64,000 nucleotides of DNA from Dyella sp. GSA-30 (GCF_027924605.1 NZ_AP027042.1:186001-250000); one strand, 5' to 3'. Shown: positions 44,581 through 53,355, counted from the stretch's first letter. A program made the numbers and translations. The notes: a model not told the origin generated them from the sequence alone.

Positions 44581-45972
44581 CTAGTTTGTAGGAGCGACTT
44601 CAGTCGCGACCACCCGTAACGCAACCGGCACCTCGGGATGAGCACGCCGCAAGCGCACCTGGAAACGAGCGCCACCACCGCCGGCCTCGACCACATCGAT
44701 ACGCCCGCCGTGGCGCGTGACGATTTCCTGCACCAGATGCAGGCCGAGCCCGGTGCCTTTGCTGCTCGGACGCACCCGGTAAAACGGCTCAAAAATGCGC
44801 ACCCGCTCCTCGACCGGAATACCCGGGCCCTGGTCGCTGACGGCAAAACCGCCATCGGCAACGACATCCACCGTGATCGATCCCTGCCCGCCGCCATGGG
44901 CAATGGCGTTCTGAATCAAATTGGTCAGAACACGCGAAAGCGATTGCCGATCGCCGATGACTAACACTGGCGTGTCAGGGGCATCCAGCGCCAGCTCGTA
45001 ACCGGCATCCACGACTAACGGCGCCACGTCGGCAGTGACTTCGCGACAAAGGGAAACCAGATCCAGCGGTTCGAGGCTGGCTACGTCCTTGCCCAGCCGC
45101 TGCAGATCCAGCAACTGCTCGGCAAGATTCGCCAGTCGCGCCACGTCCGTGAGCAAACGCGTGCGATCGGCACCTGGCGCAAGCGCTTCGAGCCGCGCCT
45201 CGATGATCGCGATCGGTGCGCGCAACTCGTGCGCCGCACCGATAAGAAAGCGGTCGCGCGCATCGTAACCTTCATTGAGCCGTTCCAACGCCGCATTGAA
45301 TGCACGCACCAACGGCTGCAGTTCACGCGGCACCGAACCATCGGCCAGACGGGCACCGCGCTCGTCGATATTGATGGCCTGCGCCTGTCCCGCCACCTCG
45401 GCAACCCCCGCCATGGCCCGGCGGATCAGCCACGGCACCACGATCAAGGTCACCAGGCCCAGCGGCAACATCATGCGCCAGCCAAGGTAGGCGATAAGTT
45501 TCACGAACAACACACCGGGCCCTGACAAGGGCGCGCCGCCGGCGATGACGTGGATGCGCCCGAGCGCGGTGTCGGCCACATAGACGCGCATGGTCAGGGC
45601 ATACGGTGCGCTATTGGCATGGACCTCCGATGCCTCCAGCTCGGTCAGCGAGGTGACCAACGGCCGATAGGCCACCGGTACATCGCCATGCGCCAAGCGA
45701 TGCCCGTGTTCGTCGGTCACGGCGAACCACAGCCCGGGTGTCGAGGCCATCAACTTATCCAGCGCCTCGTCCGAGCGAAGCATCAGGCCGCCATGGTCAT
45801 CACGTCCCAGCGCATCGACCACGGTACGCGTCACGTCCTCGTCGATATAGGTGACGGACGCGTTATAGAGCGTGTACGTAAGCGCGACGATCAAACCCGA
45901 CACGATGGCGATCTGCAGCCAGATCAAACGCCACGACAGTTGCAGCGTGAGCGATCTATTCCGGTCGATCAC
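44581..45972 (-). CDS. Two-component sensor histidine kinase
   Basis: 463 residues. Two membrane segments (about 14-36 and 155-182) flank a periplasmic sensor domain (40-150). The phosphorylated H248 is in RDRFLIGAAHELRAPIAIIEARL, followed by the N box NLIQNAIAHG, G1 DQGPGIPVEERV and G2 GTGLGLHLVQEI. It overlaps the response-regulator gene by 17 nt. The last ten residues (VVATEVAPTN) come from a REP element. The stimulus is unknown; QseC-like topology. Confidence 0.93.
   Translation of the reverse strand: MIDRNRSLTLQLSWRLIWLQIAIVSGLIVALTYTLYNASVTYIDEDVTRTVVDALGRDDHGGLMLRSDEALDKLMASTPGLWFAVTDEHGHRLAHGDVPVAYRPLVTSLTELEASEVHANSAPYALTMRVYVADTALGRIHVIAGGAPLSGPGVLFVKLIAYLGWRMMLPLGLVTLIVVPWLIRRAMAGVAEVAGQAQAINIDERGARLADGSVPRELQPLVRAFNAALERLNEGYDARDRFLIGAAHELRAPIAIIEARLEALAPGADRTRLLTDVARLANLAEQLLDLQRLGKDVASLEPLDLVSLCREVTADVAPLVVDAGYELALDAPDTPVLVIGDRQSLSRVLTNLIQNAIAHGGGQGSITVDVVADGGFAVSDQGPGIPVEERVRIFEPFYRVRPSSKGTGLGLHLVQEIVTRHGGRIDVVEAGGGGARFQVRLRRAHPEVPVALRVVATEVAPTN
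44586..44611. repeat. REP element overlapping the end of a histidine kinase gene
   Basis: A forward copy of the 26-bp REP family. It lies inside the 3' end of the kinase gene and codes for residues VVATEVAPTN and up to the stop. A degenerate left mate is visible at about 44549-44580. Confidence 0.88.
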
Positions 45973-46645
45973 CGGCCTGCTCCCTTAGCAAGTAACCAAT
46001 GCCACGCATCACATGAATGTCCACGCGTGCTTCGGCCTCGGCCAGCGCGCGTCGCAACTTGGACACATGTGCATCCAGTGCATTGGACTGGATCGCGTCA
46101 TCGAAATCATAGACCGACTCCTGCAACACTTCGCGCCGTACCGTACGCCCAAGCCGCAGGAACAGCGCTTCGAGCACCAGTAATTGGCGTCGCGGCAGGT
46201 GCAGCAACTGGTCGTCGACGAACGCCTCGCGGGCGGCAAAGTCGAAACGCAGGTTGCCGATCGTCGCGGTAGGCAGCACCAGTTTCGAAGGGCGGCGCGC
46301 AATCGCGCGCACGCGGGCCAGCAACTCCTCGACCGCGAACGGCTTGACCAGATAATCGTCGGCGCCCAGGTCGAGACCGCCCACGCGATCGGCCAGCGAG
46401 CCGCGCGCGGTCAGCATGATGACCGGCAGGTCGGCCTGCAGCTTGCGTGCGAACGGGATCAAGGTCGCACCATCGCCATCGGGAAGCTGCCGGTCCAGCA
46501 ACAGCAGATCATGGACCCGGCAACGCAAGGCCTCCTGGGCCTGCAACAGGCTCGTGGCGATATCCGCGAGCATGTCGTGCCGTTGCAGGGCGGCGCGCAG
46601 CGCCTGCGCCATTTCCGGCTCGTCCTCGACCAGCAGGATTCGCAT
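45956..46645 (-). CDS. OmpR-family response regulator (QseB/PmrA-like)
   Basis: 229 residues. The receiver has the phosphoacceptor D51 (LLLLDRQLPDGDG) and TARG and LVKPF of the switch. The C-terminal winged-helix DNA-binding domain (TIGNLRFDFAAREAFVDDQLLHLPRRQLLVLEALFLRLGRTVRREVLQESVYDFDDAIQSNALDAHVSKLRRAL) is OmpR-type. It overlaps the kinase gene and is divergent from mipA, with a tandem direct repeat in the gap that may be its binding site. Confidence 0.95.
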   Translation of the reverse strand: MRILLVEDEPEMAQALRAALQRHDMLADIATSLLQAQEALRCRVHDLLLLDRQLPDGDGATLIPFARKLQADLPVIMLTARGSLADRVGGLDLGADDYLVKPFAVEELLARVRAIARRPSKLVLPTATIGNLRFDFAAREAFVDDQLLHLPRRQLLVLEALFLRLGRTVRREVLQESVYDFDDAIQSNALDAHVSKLRRALAEAEARVDIHVMRGIGYLLREQAGDRPE

Positions 46646-46715
46646 GTGAGTGCTCTCTTCGCGCCATGCCTCGGCCGGTATCCCACGATGTTATATGGAG
46701 CTACCGAACCCAGAC

Positions 46716-46733
46716 GCAATGTTGAGGCAATGT
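46716..46733. promoter_or_regulatory. Tandem direct repeat, candidate response-regulator binding site
   Basis: GCAATGT occurs twice, 11 bp apart (46716-46722 and 46727-46733), in the divergent gap between the response regulator and mipA. OmpR-family regulators bind direct repeats spaced 11 bp, so this is a good operator candidate controlling both genes. Confidence 0.6.
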
Positions 46734-46779
46734 GCTCTGGGCAAGCTGATGGCCCGTCCCCCGCCCCCACACTATCTCC

Positions 46780-47556
46780 ATGCCCTTAAATTCCTTGCGC
46801 CTTCCGGGCCTGCTTGCCGCGTGCCTCCTGCTAGGCCTCCCCTTGTCGGCCCAGGCTCAGTCGGCCGCAGAACAGAAACCTACCTGGACGCTGGGCATCG
46901 CGGCCGCATGGAGCCCCAGCCCCTACCGCAATTACGACAACAAAGCCTGGCCCCTGCCGCTGGTCAGCTACGAAGGCAAGTCCTTTTATGTGCGCGGCGC
47001 GACCATTGGCTACAAATTGCTCGGCCCGGGCGCCGACGAGTTGTCGCTGATCGTGTCGCCGCTGGGCAATCGCTTCCGCCATGACGACTCGAACGACCCG
47101 CAGCTGCGCCGCCTTTCCGACCGCGACATTTCCGGCCTGGCCGGTATCGCCTGGCGCCATCGCGCCGACTGGGGGCAAGTCCAGGCCAGCGCCCAGAAGG
47201 AGTTCACCGGCCACGGCGGCGGCACCGCGCTCGACCTCAACTACGGCTACCCGATCACGCAGGGCAGTCTGACGTTGACGCCCACGGTGGGCGTGAATTA
47301 CAGCAATAGCGCACTCAATAACTATTACTACGGCATCAGCGCCAGGGACTCACTGCGCAGCGGCCTGGACACCTACCGCGCCGGCGGAGGCTCGTCGCCC
47401 TATCTGGGCATCACCGCGATCTACCGCCTGTCGCACTCGTGGGTAACTTCGGCCGGCATCCGGTACGCGTTGCTGCCGAACGCCGTCAAGGACAGCCCGA
47501 TGGTCGACGCCAGCCAGACGCACAGCTATTTCGTGTCCCTGAGCTACGCGTTCTGA
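46780..47556 (+). CDS. MipA/OmpV-family outer-membrane protein
   Basis: 258 residues. The signal peptide ends near LSAQAQ. The mature part is beta-barrel like, with the N-terminal TWTLGIAAAWSPSPYRNYDNKAWPLPLVSYEGKSFYVRGATIGYKLL (family signature) and the C-terminal HSYFVSLSYAF ending in Phe, as in outer-membrane barrels. MipA-type proteins scaffold murein synthesis/hydrolysis complexes, or respond to antibiotics in other species. Divergent two-component genes suggest regulation by that system. Confidence 0.9.
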   Translation: MPLNSLRLPGLLAACLLLGLPLSAQAQSAAEQKPTWTLGIAAAWSPSPYRNYDNKAWPLPLVSYEGKSFYVRGATIGYKLLGPGADELSLIVSPLGNRFRHDDSNDPQLRRLSDRDISGLAGIAWRHRADWGQVQASAQKEFTGHGGGTALDLNYGYPITQGSLTLTPTVGVNYSNSALNNYYYGISARDSLRSGLDTYRAGGGSSPYLGITAIYRLSHSWVTSAGIRYALLPNAVKDSPMVDASQTHSYFVSLSYAF

Positions 47557-47560
47557 GTCC

Positions 47561-47827
47561 ATGAGCCACGTTCTGCGCCGCGTCTTCACCCTGGCCGAGC
47601 AGTTGGAGCCGAACCGGGCGGTGATATGGGACTGGTTGTGGCACACCCCGATCCAGACCCTTGGCGGTCGCACCGCGATCGAGCTGGCCTTCGCGGGGCA
47701 TGGCGATAGCGTCGTCGCCATGCTCGAAGCGGCCCTGCTCGATCAGACGGAGCCGTCCCGGCCCTATCTCCTTCACGGCGGCAGGACGGCTCGACACCTT
47801 GAACCGGTGCCACCCGGCAGCATATGA
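47561..47827 (+). CDS. DUF2384-like (MbcA/ParS/Xre antitoxin-type) small protein
   Basis: 88 residues. The central part VIWDWLWHTPIQTLGGRTAIELAFAGHGDSVVAMLEAALLD resembles the MbcA/ParS/Xre toxin-binding domain (pattern W-L-xxP-xxxLGGxxPxExL...G...V...L). No N-terminal HTH and no adjacent toxin gene are seen. It begins 4 nt after the mipA stop, with no clear RBS, so translation may depend on mipA. Function unknown; the assignment is tentative. Confidence 0.65.
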   Translation: MSHVLRRVFTLAEQLEPNRAVIWDWLWHTPIQTLGGRTAIELAFAGHGDSVVAMLEAALLDQTEPSRPYLLHGGRTARHLEPVPPGSI

Positions 47828-47868
47828 GGCGTATCATCCTCATCTTTGCCTAGCCGGATCATCACGCC

Positions 47869-48792
47869 ATGTCCCTCGACACCGCCACGCGCACCCGCAT
47901 CGAAACCCTGCTCAAGGACCACCGCGTGGTGTTGTTCATGAAGGGCACCCGCCAGCAGCCCATGTGCGGTTTCTCGGCGGCCGCCACCAACACGCTCAAT
48001 GAGCTGTTGCCCGAATACCATACGGTCAACGTGCTGGAAGATGCCGAGATCCGCGAGGGCATCAAGGCTTACGGCGACTGGCCGACGATTCCGCAGCTCT
48101 ATGTGGAAGGCGAGTTGGTCGGCGGCGCGGACATCATCCGCCAGATGTACGGCAGCGGCGAGCTGCACCAGCTGTTTGGCGCGACCCCGCCGGACCGTAC
48201 TCCGCCGGAAATCACCATTACCGATAAGGCAGCCGAAGCGATTCGCCAGGGCACAGCCAATGCTCAAGGCGTGGCGCTGCATCTGGAAATCGGCCCGGAC
48301 CACAGCGCCGGCTTCCAGCTGGCACCGGCCAGCGATCACGACATCGTCGTGGTCGCCAACGGCATCGAGGTGCACTTCGACCCGGGTAGCGCCCAGCGTG
48401 CCAACGGCATCGTGATCGACTGGGTGTCGACCGTGCAGGGGGAAGGCCTGAGCCTGAAATTCCCCGGCGCGCAGGAAATCGCCTCGATCACAGTGCACGA
48501 ACTCAAGAAGCGCCTGGAAGAGGGCAGCATTACCCTGATCGACGTGCGTCCGGCGCATGGTCGTGCCGCCGCCGCACCTCTACCCCAGGCACGGGTACTG
48601 GAAGAAGAAGGCTACGAAACGCTTGCCGCGTTGCCCAAGGACACGCCGCTGGCGTTTATCTGCCACCACGGCATTTCCAGCAAGGGCGTTGCGGAGCGCT
48701 TTGCCGCCCACGGCTTCACCAAAGTACACAACGTGGAAGGCGGCATGGATGCCTGGGCGAGCGAGGTCGACCCTTCGGTCCCTCGTTACTGA
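47869..48792 (+). CDS. Monothiol glutaredoxin / IscA-like / rhodanese fusion
   Basis: 307 residues in three parts. Residues 1-107 are a Grx4-type monothiol glutaredoxin with the CGFS active site (C33) and WPTIPQLYVEGELVGGADI. Residues 110-205 look like an A-type iron-sulfur carrier (GVALHLEIGPDHSAGFQLAP.. GIEVHFDPGSAQRANGIVIDWV) but have no cysteine. Residues 210-307 are a rhodanese domain with active-site C265 in CHHGISSKGVAERF. This suggests a role in iron-sulfur or sulfur transfer. Preceded by 41 nt, followed by a strong terminator. The Grx and rhodanese parts are sure, the middle part is inference. Confidence 0.88.
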   Translation: MSLDTATRTRIETLLKDHRVVLFMKGTRQQPMCGFSAAATNTLNELLPEYHTVNVLEDAEIREGIKAYGDWPTIPQLYVEGELVGGADIIRQMYGSGELHQLFGATPPDRTPPEITITDKAAEAIRQGTANAQGVALHLEIGPDHSAGFQLAPASDHDIVVVANGIEVHFDPGSAQRANGIVIDWVSTVQGEGLSLKFPGAQEIASITVHELKKRLEEGSITLIDVRPAHGRAAAAPLPQARVLEEEGYETLAALPKDTPLAFICHHGISSKGVAERFAAHGFTKVHNVEGGMDAWASEVDPSVPRY

Positions 48793-48815
48793 ACCACGGC
48801 GTCATCATGGTTTCG

Positions 48816-48846
48816 AAAAAAGCCCGCCGCTCGGCGGGCTTTTTTT
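48816..48846. terminator. Rho-independent terminator (bidirectional type)
   Basis: AAAAAAGCCCGCC-GCTC-GGCGGGCTTTTTT, just after the glutaredoxin fusion gene. Confidence 0.92.
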
Positions 48847-48879
48847 ATTGCGAACCGGCATAGGTCATAAGTCATTCAC

Positions 48880-49100
48880 CATTGGTTAATATGTGACCCT
48901 GAACGTGCGCAAGTTAATGCGTATGCGGTTAACTAATTACGTAATTACTTGCCTATCATCGTTTTTTATTGCGACAAAGCGTGCCAATTAGGCGACAGCT
49001 ATCTGCCTAATCCCGGCACTTGTCGCTGTATCGTTCAAAAAAGCGATACGCAAAAATAATGCCAACTATTATTTCCGACAAGATTTTGTCGCCGCGATAA
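48880..49100. promoter_or_regulatory. AT-rich regulatory leader of the TonB receptor
   Basis: The 537-bp gap 48793-49329 before the receptor is clearly more AT-rich than its surroundings between about 48880 and 49100. It holds a perfect 14-bp palindrome TAATTACGTAATTA (48934-48947), an ATTAGGC..GCCTAAT dyad (48987-49011), and repeated GCGACA/TTGTCG motifs (48971, 48992, 49020, 49076-49092). These look like several regulator sites. No protein or RNA gene is recognised. Confidence 0.5.
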
Positions 49101-49329
49101 CCGTTGCGTAACTTTTCCACCCATCGTAGTGTCAAAACCGCGCCAGAACTTTCGAATTGGGGATAAGTTCTCGGCGCAGGGGAGTCTCATTTCAATGCCT
49201 AGCTCGTTTCCGTTGCCACAGCGCGTGCTGAGGCGGCGCGGATGAGTGCGGAAAAACAAAAACTTGCAGCATTTGGGAAGGCTGGGTCTTACAGGCCCTA
49301 GCTGACCGCTCTAATCGGAGGGTGAGTCA

Positions 49330-52300
49330 ATGCAGTTTCGCAGAAGTTTTCCAGTATCGAAGCGCCATGCCATCGCGCTTGCCGTTGCCGTAGCGCTTGG
49401 CAGCGCAGGCGTCGCACAGGCACAAAGTAACGCCACCGGCACGATCTACGGTTCGGCCACGCCGGGCGCTATCGTTCATATCGAAAATACGGGTACCGGC
49501 CTCAAGCGCGATCTGCCAGTGGATGCCGGCGGCCGCTACCGCGCATCGGCGTTGCCCATCGGCGTCTACAAGGTTTCGCTCGTCAAGGACGGCACCACGG
49601 TAGAAACGCACGATAACGTACAGACCTCGATCAGCCAGGGTACCGACGTGTCGTTCACCGCGGCAACCGCGGCCAACGCCGCCAACGCGCAAAACTTGTC
49701 CGCAGTGCAGGTCGTGGCCAACGCGCTGCCTAGCATCGACGTCAGCTCGGTTGACTCGCGTACCGTGTTGACCGCCGACCAGCTGAGCAAGCTACCCATC
49801 GCGCGTACCTCGATCAGCTCGATCGCCTTGATCGCGCCAGGCACCACGCCTGCGGCTAAAGGCTATGGCAATGCGCTGTCTTTCGGTGGTTCGTCGGCTT
49901 CGGAAAACGCGTACTACATTAACGGATTCTCGGTTACCAATCCGCTGACCGGCGTGAGCTCGCGCCAGCTGCCCTACGACGCCATCGATCAGGAGCAGGT
50001 GCTCATCGGTGGTTACGGCGCTGCGTACGGCCGCTCCACCGGCGGCGTGATCAACGTCGTGTCCAAACGTGGCTCCAACGAATGGAAGGGCGATATCCAG
50101 GCATTCTGGTCGCCGAGCGATCTGGCACAGGAGCCGCGCAGCAGCTATCGCGTATCCAATACCGCGTACAAGGGCACGATCTATCAGCAGGGCAGCGGCT
50201 TCAACCCGCAGGATAACGGCGGGATGCAGTACTCCGGCTCGATCGGCGGCCCGCTGATCAAGGACACCTTGTACTTCTTCGGCGCAGCGGACTTCATCCG
50301 CAGCTCAGGCAGCATTATCGGCCCGACCGATAGCGTGTTCCGCAACGGCCTGACCCTGACCGGTACGCAATCGAACAACACCAACAAGACCACGCGCTGG
50401 CTGGGCAAGTTGGACTGGAACATCAACGATTCGAACATCCTGGAATTCACCGGCATCGGTGACGATGAGACGGTCGATTCGCAAATCTATAACTACGGCG
50501 TCGACGCTGGTAACAAGACTTACAGCGGCAGTGGTCTCGGCAGCTATCTGGGTCATCAATACCTCAAGAACTACAACGGCACCCAGACTAACGGCACGCC
50601 CGGCGGTAACGTCTATATCGCCAACTACACCGGCTACATTACCGATGCACTGACCGTGACTGCGATGTACGGCAAGAGCAATTCGGACCACGCCCAGGAT
50701 GTCACCGGCGGCGGCGGCCTGGTTTGCCCGGGTATCTCGGATCTGCGTGTCGGGCAAGGCCAAAAGGGTTGCACGGTCGGCAGCACGACCATCCTGATGC
50801 CCGGCTCGAAGGATCGCACCAACGGCTGGAACCTCAACGTCGAATATCGTCTGGGCGACCACGACATCAAGGCCGGTGTGGACCGCTACGAACTGCGTGC
50901 GACCTGGGGCAACTCGCCCGTGGGCGGCACCGGTTACACGTATCGCGACATCGGTGCAGCCGGTCCGGGCAACTTGATCCAGCAGCGCCTGGAGAACCTT
51001 GGCCTCGATCCTAACTTGTTCAATCCAGCCGACTACCCGAACGGCTGGTTCGTCGAATCGACGGGCCTGACTACCGGTACTTCGGCACGCACCTCGCAGT
51101 CCTCGCAGTTCATCGAAGACAACTGGCAGATCAGCGATCGTTGGCATGGCTACGTCGGCCTGCGTAACGAGCAGTTCACCAACTACAACGGTGTGGGCCA
51201 GGTGTACGCCAGTTCGCGCCACCAGCTCGATCCGCGCTTGGGTATCACTTGGGACGTCTACGGTGATAGTTCGCTGAAGGTCTACGCCAACGCTGGCCGC
51301 TACCATCTGGGCTTGCCGACCAGCGTAGCCATTCGCGGCGCCGGTCCGTCCAGCTTCCCGTCTCAGTACTTCGCCTTCACCGGTATCGATCCGACCACCG
51401 GCGTACCGACCGGTCTGACCAAGACCTCTGCTTCGGGCCTGTTCTACCTCAACAACGAAAATGGCGTACCGCCCGATGGCAAGACCGTCGCCGCGCAGGG
51501 CCTGCATTCGTACTACCAGGACGAATACATCCTGGGCTTCGACAAGCAGTTGCAGGACAACTGGGTGGTCGGCGCCAAGTTCCTCTACCGCAAGCTGCGT
51601 AGCCTGATCGACGATACCTGCGACAACGGTCTGGCGGGTTTCGAAGGACCGATGCAGAAGTGGGGTGACGAACACGGCCTGCGTTCACAGGTGGATGCAG
51701 GTATCGCCAACAGTACTGGTTGCTGGCTGTACAACCCGGGCCGTGCAAACAACTTCCTGCTCAGCCTGGGCGGCGGCCAGTACCTCAGCGTGCCGCTCAC
51801 CGCCAAGGAAATCGGTGAGCCGAACCCGAAGCGCGGTTACTACATGGCCGACTTCTACGCCGAGCATCAGTTCAGCGACAAGTGGTACGGCAAGATCGAG
51901 TACACCTTCTCGCGCAGCTACGGTAACTCCGAAGGCCAGCTGGATTCGGACATCGTGCAGGCCGACGTGTCGACCACCGAGAGCTGGGACTTCCCGCAGA
52001 TCATGGAAAACACCAATGGTCCGCTGGCGAACGATCAGACGCATCAGCTGCGTATCCTGGGTACCTACCAGCCCACGGACGAGTGGTCGGTCTCGACCGT
52101 GACCCGTCTTGCTTCGGGCTACCCCAAGAGCTGCCTGGGCTTCCGTCCGGAAGATCCGTATGGCTACGGCGGTAACTACTTCTGGTGCAATGGCCAGCCG
52201 TCGCCGCGCGGCTCGGTGGGCCGCACGCCGTGGACGTATAACATCGACATGAGCGTGGCCTGGAAGCCGGCCTTCCTGAACCACAAGTTCACGCTGTCGG

Positions 52301-52458
52301 CCGATGTGTTCAACCTGCTCGGCAAGCAGCGCGTCACGCAGGTGTACGAGAACGGCGAAACCGCCCTGGGCGTGGTCAACCCGGATTACCAGGTTGCACG
52401 CTCCTACCAGGATCCGCGTTACGTCCGCCTCGGCGCTCGTTACGACTTCAGCCTGTAA
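49330..52458 (+). CDS. Oar-like TonB-dependent outer-membrane receptor
   Basis: 1042 residues. The signal peptide ends near AQAQ (about 32). Residues 35-110 form a carboxypeptidase-regulatory-like beta domain (GTIYGSATPGAIVHIENTGTG.. GRYRASALPIGVYKVSL). The plug domain (about 120-250: PSIDVSSVDSRTVLTADQLSKLPIARTSISSIALIAPG, ENAYYINGFSVTNPLTG, YGAAYGRSTGGVINVVSKRG) and a barrel of about 750 residues ending VRLGARYDFSL follow. Oar-type receptors take up peptides or oligosaccharides in some species. Ligand unknown. GGAGG lies 9 nt upstream; a large upstream leader suggests tight control. Confidence 0.92.
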   Translation: MQFRRSFPVSKRHAIALAVAVALGSAGVAQAQSNATGTIYGSATPGAIVHIENTGTGLKRDLPVDAGGRYRASALPIGVYKVSLVKDGTTVETHDNVQTSISQGTDVSFTAATAANAANAQNLSAVQVVANALPSIDVSSVDSRTVLTADQLSKLPIARTSISSIALIAPGTTPAAKGYGNALSFGGSSASENAYYINGFSVTNPLTGVSSRQLPYDAIDQEQVLIGGYGAAYGRSTGGVINVVSKRGSNEWKGDIQAFWSPSDLAQEPRSSYRVSNTAYKGTIYQQGSGFNPQDNGGMQYSGSIGGPLIKDTLYFFGAADFIRSSGSIIGPTDSVFRNGLTLTGTQSNNTNKTTRWLGKLDWNINDSNILEFTGIGDDETVDSQIYNYGVDAGNKTYSGSGLGSYLGHQYLKNYNGTQTNGTPGGNVYIANYTGYITDALTVTAMYGKSNSDHAQDVTGGGGLVCPGISDLRVGQGQKGCTVGSTTILMPGSKDRTNGWNLNVEYRLGDHDIKAGVDRYELRATWGNSPVGGTGYTYRDIGAAGPGNLIQQRLENLGLDPNLFNPADYPNGWFVESTGLTTGTSARTSQSSQFIEDNWQISDRWHGYVGLRNEQFTNYNGVGQVYASSRHQLDPRLGITWDVYGDSSLKVYANAGRYHLGLPTSVAIRGAGPSSFPSQYFAFTGIDPTTGVPTGLTKTSASGLFYLNNENGVPPDGKTVAAQGLHSYYQDEYILGFDKQLQDNWVVGAKFLYRKLRSLIDDTCDNGLAGFEGPMQKWGDEHGLRSQVDAGIANSTGCWLYNPGRANNFLLSLGGGQYLSVPLTAKEIGEPNPKRGYYMADFYAEHQFSDKWYGKIEYTFSRSYGNSEGQLDSDIVQADVSTTESWDFPQIMENTNGPLANDQTHQLRILGTYQPTDEWSVSTVTRLASGYPKSCLGFRPEDPYGYGGNYFWCNGQPSPRGSVGRTPWTYNIDMSVAWKPAFLNHKFTLSADVFNLLGKQRVTQVYENGETALGVVNPDYQVARSYQDPRYVRLGARYDFSL

Positions 52459-52469
52459 GACGTTCCTTT

Positions 52470-52501
52470 ACTGCAGCCACTCGGAGAAGAGTGGCTGCAG
52501 T
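52470..52501. repeat. Perfect hairpin after the TonB receptor
   Basis: ACTGCAGCCACTC and GAGTGGCTGCAGT pair perfectly around a 6-nt loop. No T tract follows, so it may be a 3'-stabilising stem rather than an intrinsic terminator. Confidence 0.7.
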
Positions 52502-52521
52502 GGGTACTCCCCAAAACCTTG

Positions 52522-52550
52522 GCCGCCGGTTCTCCGGCGGCTTTTTCTTT
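52522..52550 (+). terminator. Rho-independent terminator of the TonB receptor
   Basis: GCCGCCGG-TTCT-CCGGCGGC followed by TTTTTCTTT on the plus strand. Confidence 0.9.
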
Positions 52551-52563
52551 GCGCGATATCCGG

Positions 52564-53355
52564 CTAGATCTCGCCGGCGTCGTCTTCGAAGCGCAGATGT
52601 TTCACGCTGCGGCCGTTGCGGCGCACCAGCTTCAATGCCTCGATGCCGATCTTGATATGCGACTCGACGAAATTGGCGGTAACGCTGCGGTCGCTGAGCT
52701 CGGTCTTGATGCCTTCGGGGATCATCGGTTGATCGGACACCAGCAACAGCGCGCCACAGGGAATGCTGTTGGCGAAGCCGGCCGAAAAGATCGTTGCCGT
52801 CTCCATATCGATCGCCATCGCGCGCGTGCGGCGCAAGTAAGCCTTGAAGGCATCGTCGTGTTCCCACACGCGGCGGTTGGTGGTGTAGACGGTGCCGGTC
52901 CAGTAGTCGTGGCCCAGATCGCGGATCATCGTCGATACCGCGCGCTGCAGTTGGAACGCTGGCAAGGCGGGCACCTCCGGCAGCTGGTAATCGTTCGAGG
53001 TGCCTTCGCCGCGAATCGCCGCGATCGGCAGCACCAGGTCGCCGATCGCGTTCTTTTTCTTCAGACCGCCGCATTTGCCCAGGAACAGGGCAGCTTGCGG
53101 CCCGACCGCACTGAGCAGATCCATCACGGTCGCCGCATTGGGGCTGCCCATGCCGAAATTGATCAGGGTGATGCCATCGGCCGTTGCATTGGGCATGGGC
53201 CGGTCGCGGCCTTTGACTTCCACGCCATGCCACTGCGCGAACAGATCGACGTAGTGGCCAAAATTGGTCAATAGAATGTGCTGGCCGAAGTCCTCCAGCG
53301 CGGTACCTGTATAACGCGGCAGCCAGTTGCTGACGATGTCCTGCTTGTTTTTCAT
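52564..53355 (-). CDS. AMP nucleosidase (short form), PNP/UDP family
   Basis: 263 residues. It contains nucleoside-phosphorylase-like motifs: INFGMGSPNAATVMDLLSAVGPQAALFLGKCGGL, the base-binding YQLPEVPALPAF, and IDMETATIFSAGFANSIPCGALLLVSDQ (the EME-like ribose-binding motif). The overall order matches the C-terminal catalytic part of AMP nucleosidase (AMP to adenine plus ribose 5-phosphate); it lacks the N-terminal regulatory part of E. coli Amn (484 residues). It converges with the TonB receptor gene. Confidence 0.88.
   Translation of the reverse strand: MKNKQDIVSNWLPRYTGTALEDFGQHILLTNFGHYVDLFAQWHGVEVKGRDRPMPNATADGITLINFGMGSPNAATVMDLLSAVGPQAALFLGKCGGLKKKNAIGDLVLPIAAIRGEGTSNDYQLPEVPALPAFQLQRAVSTMIRDLGHDYWTGTVYTTNRRVWEHDDAFKAYLRRTRAMAIDMETATIFSAGFANSIPCGALLLVSDQPMIPEGIKTELSDRSVTANFVESHIKIGIEALKLVRRNGRSVKHLRFEDDAGEI

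Noticed and set aside
49035-49259. A 74-codon minus-strand frame in the receptor leader
   Set aside because: No RBS or recognisable sequence, and it lies within the AT-rich regulatory region.
50305-51675. A 456-codon minus-strand open frame inside the TonB receptor
   Set aside because: Shadow of the receptor; no start context or family.
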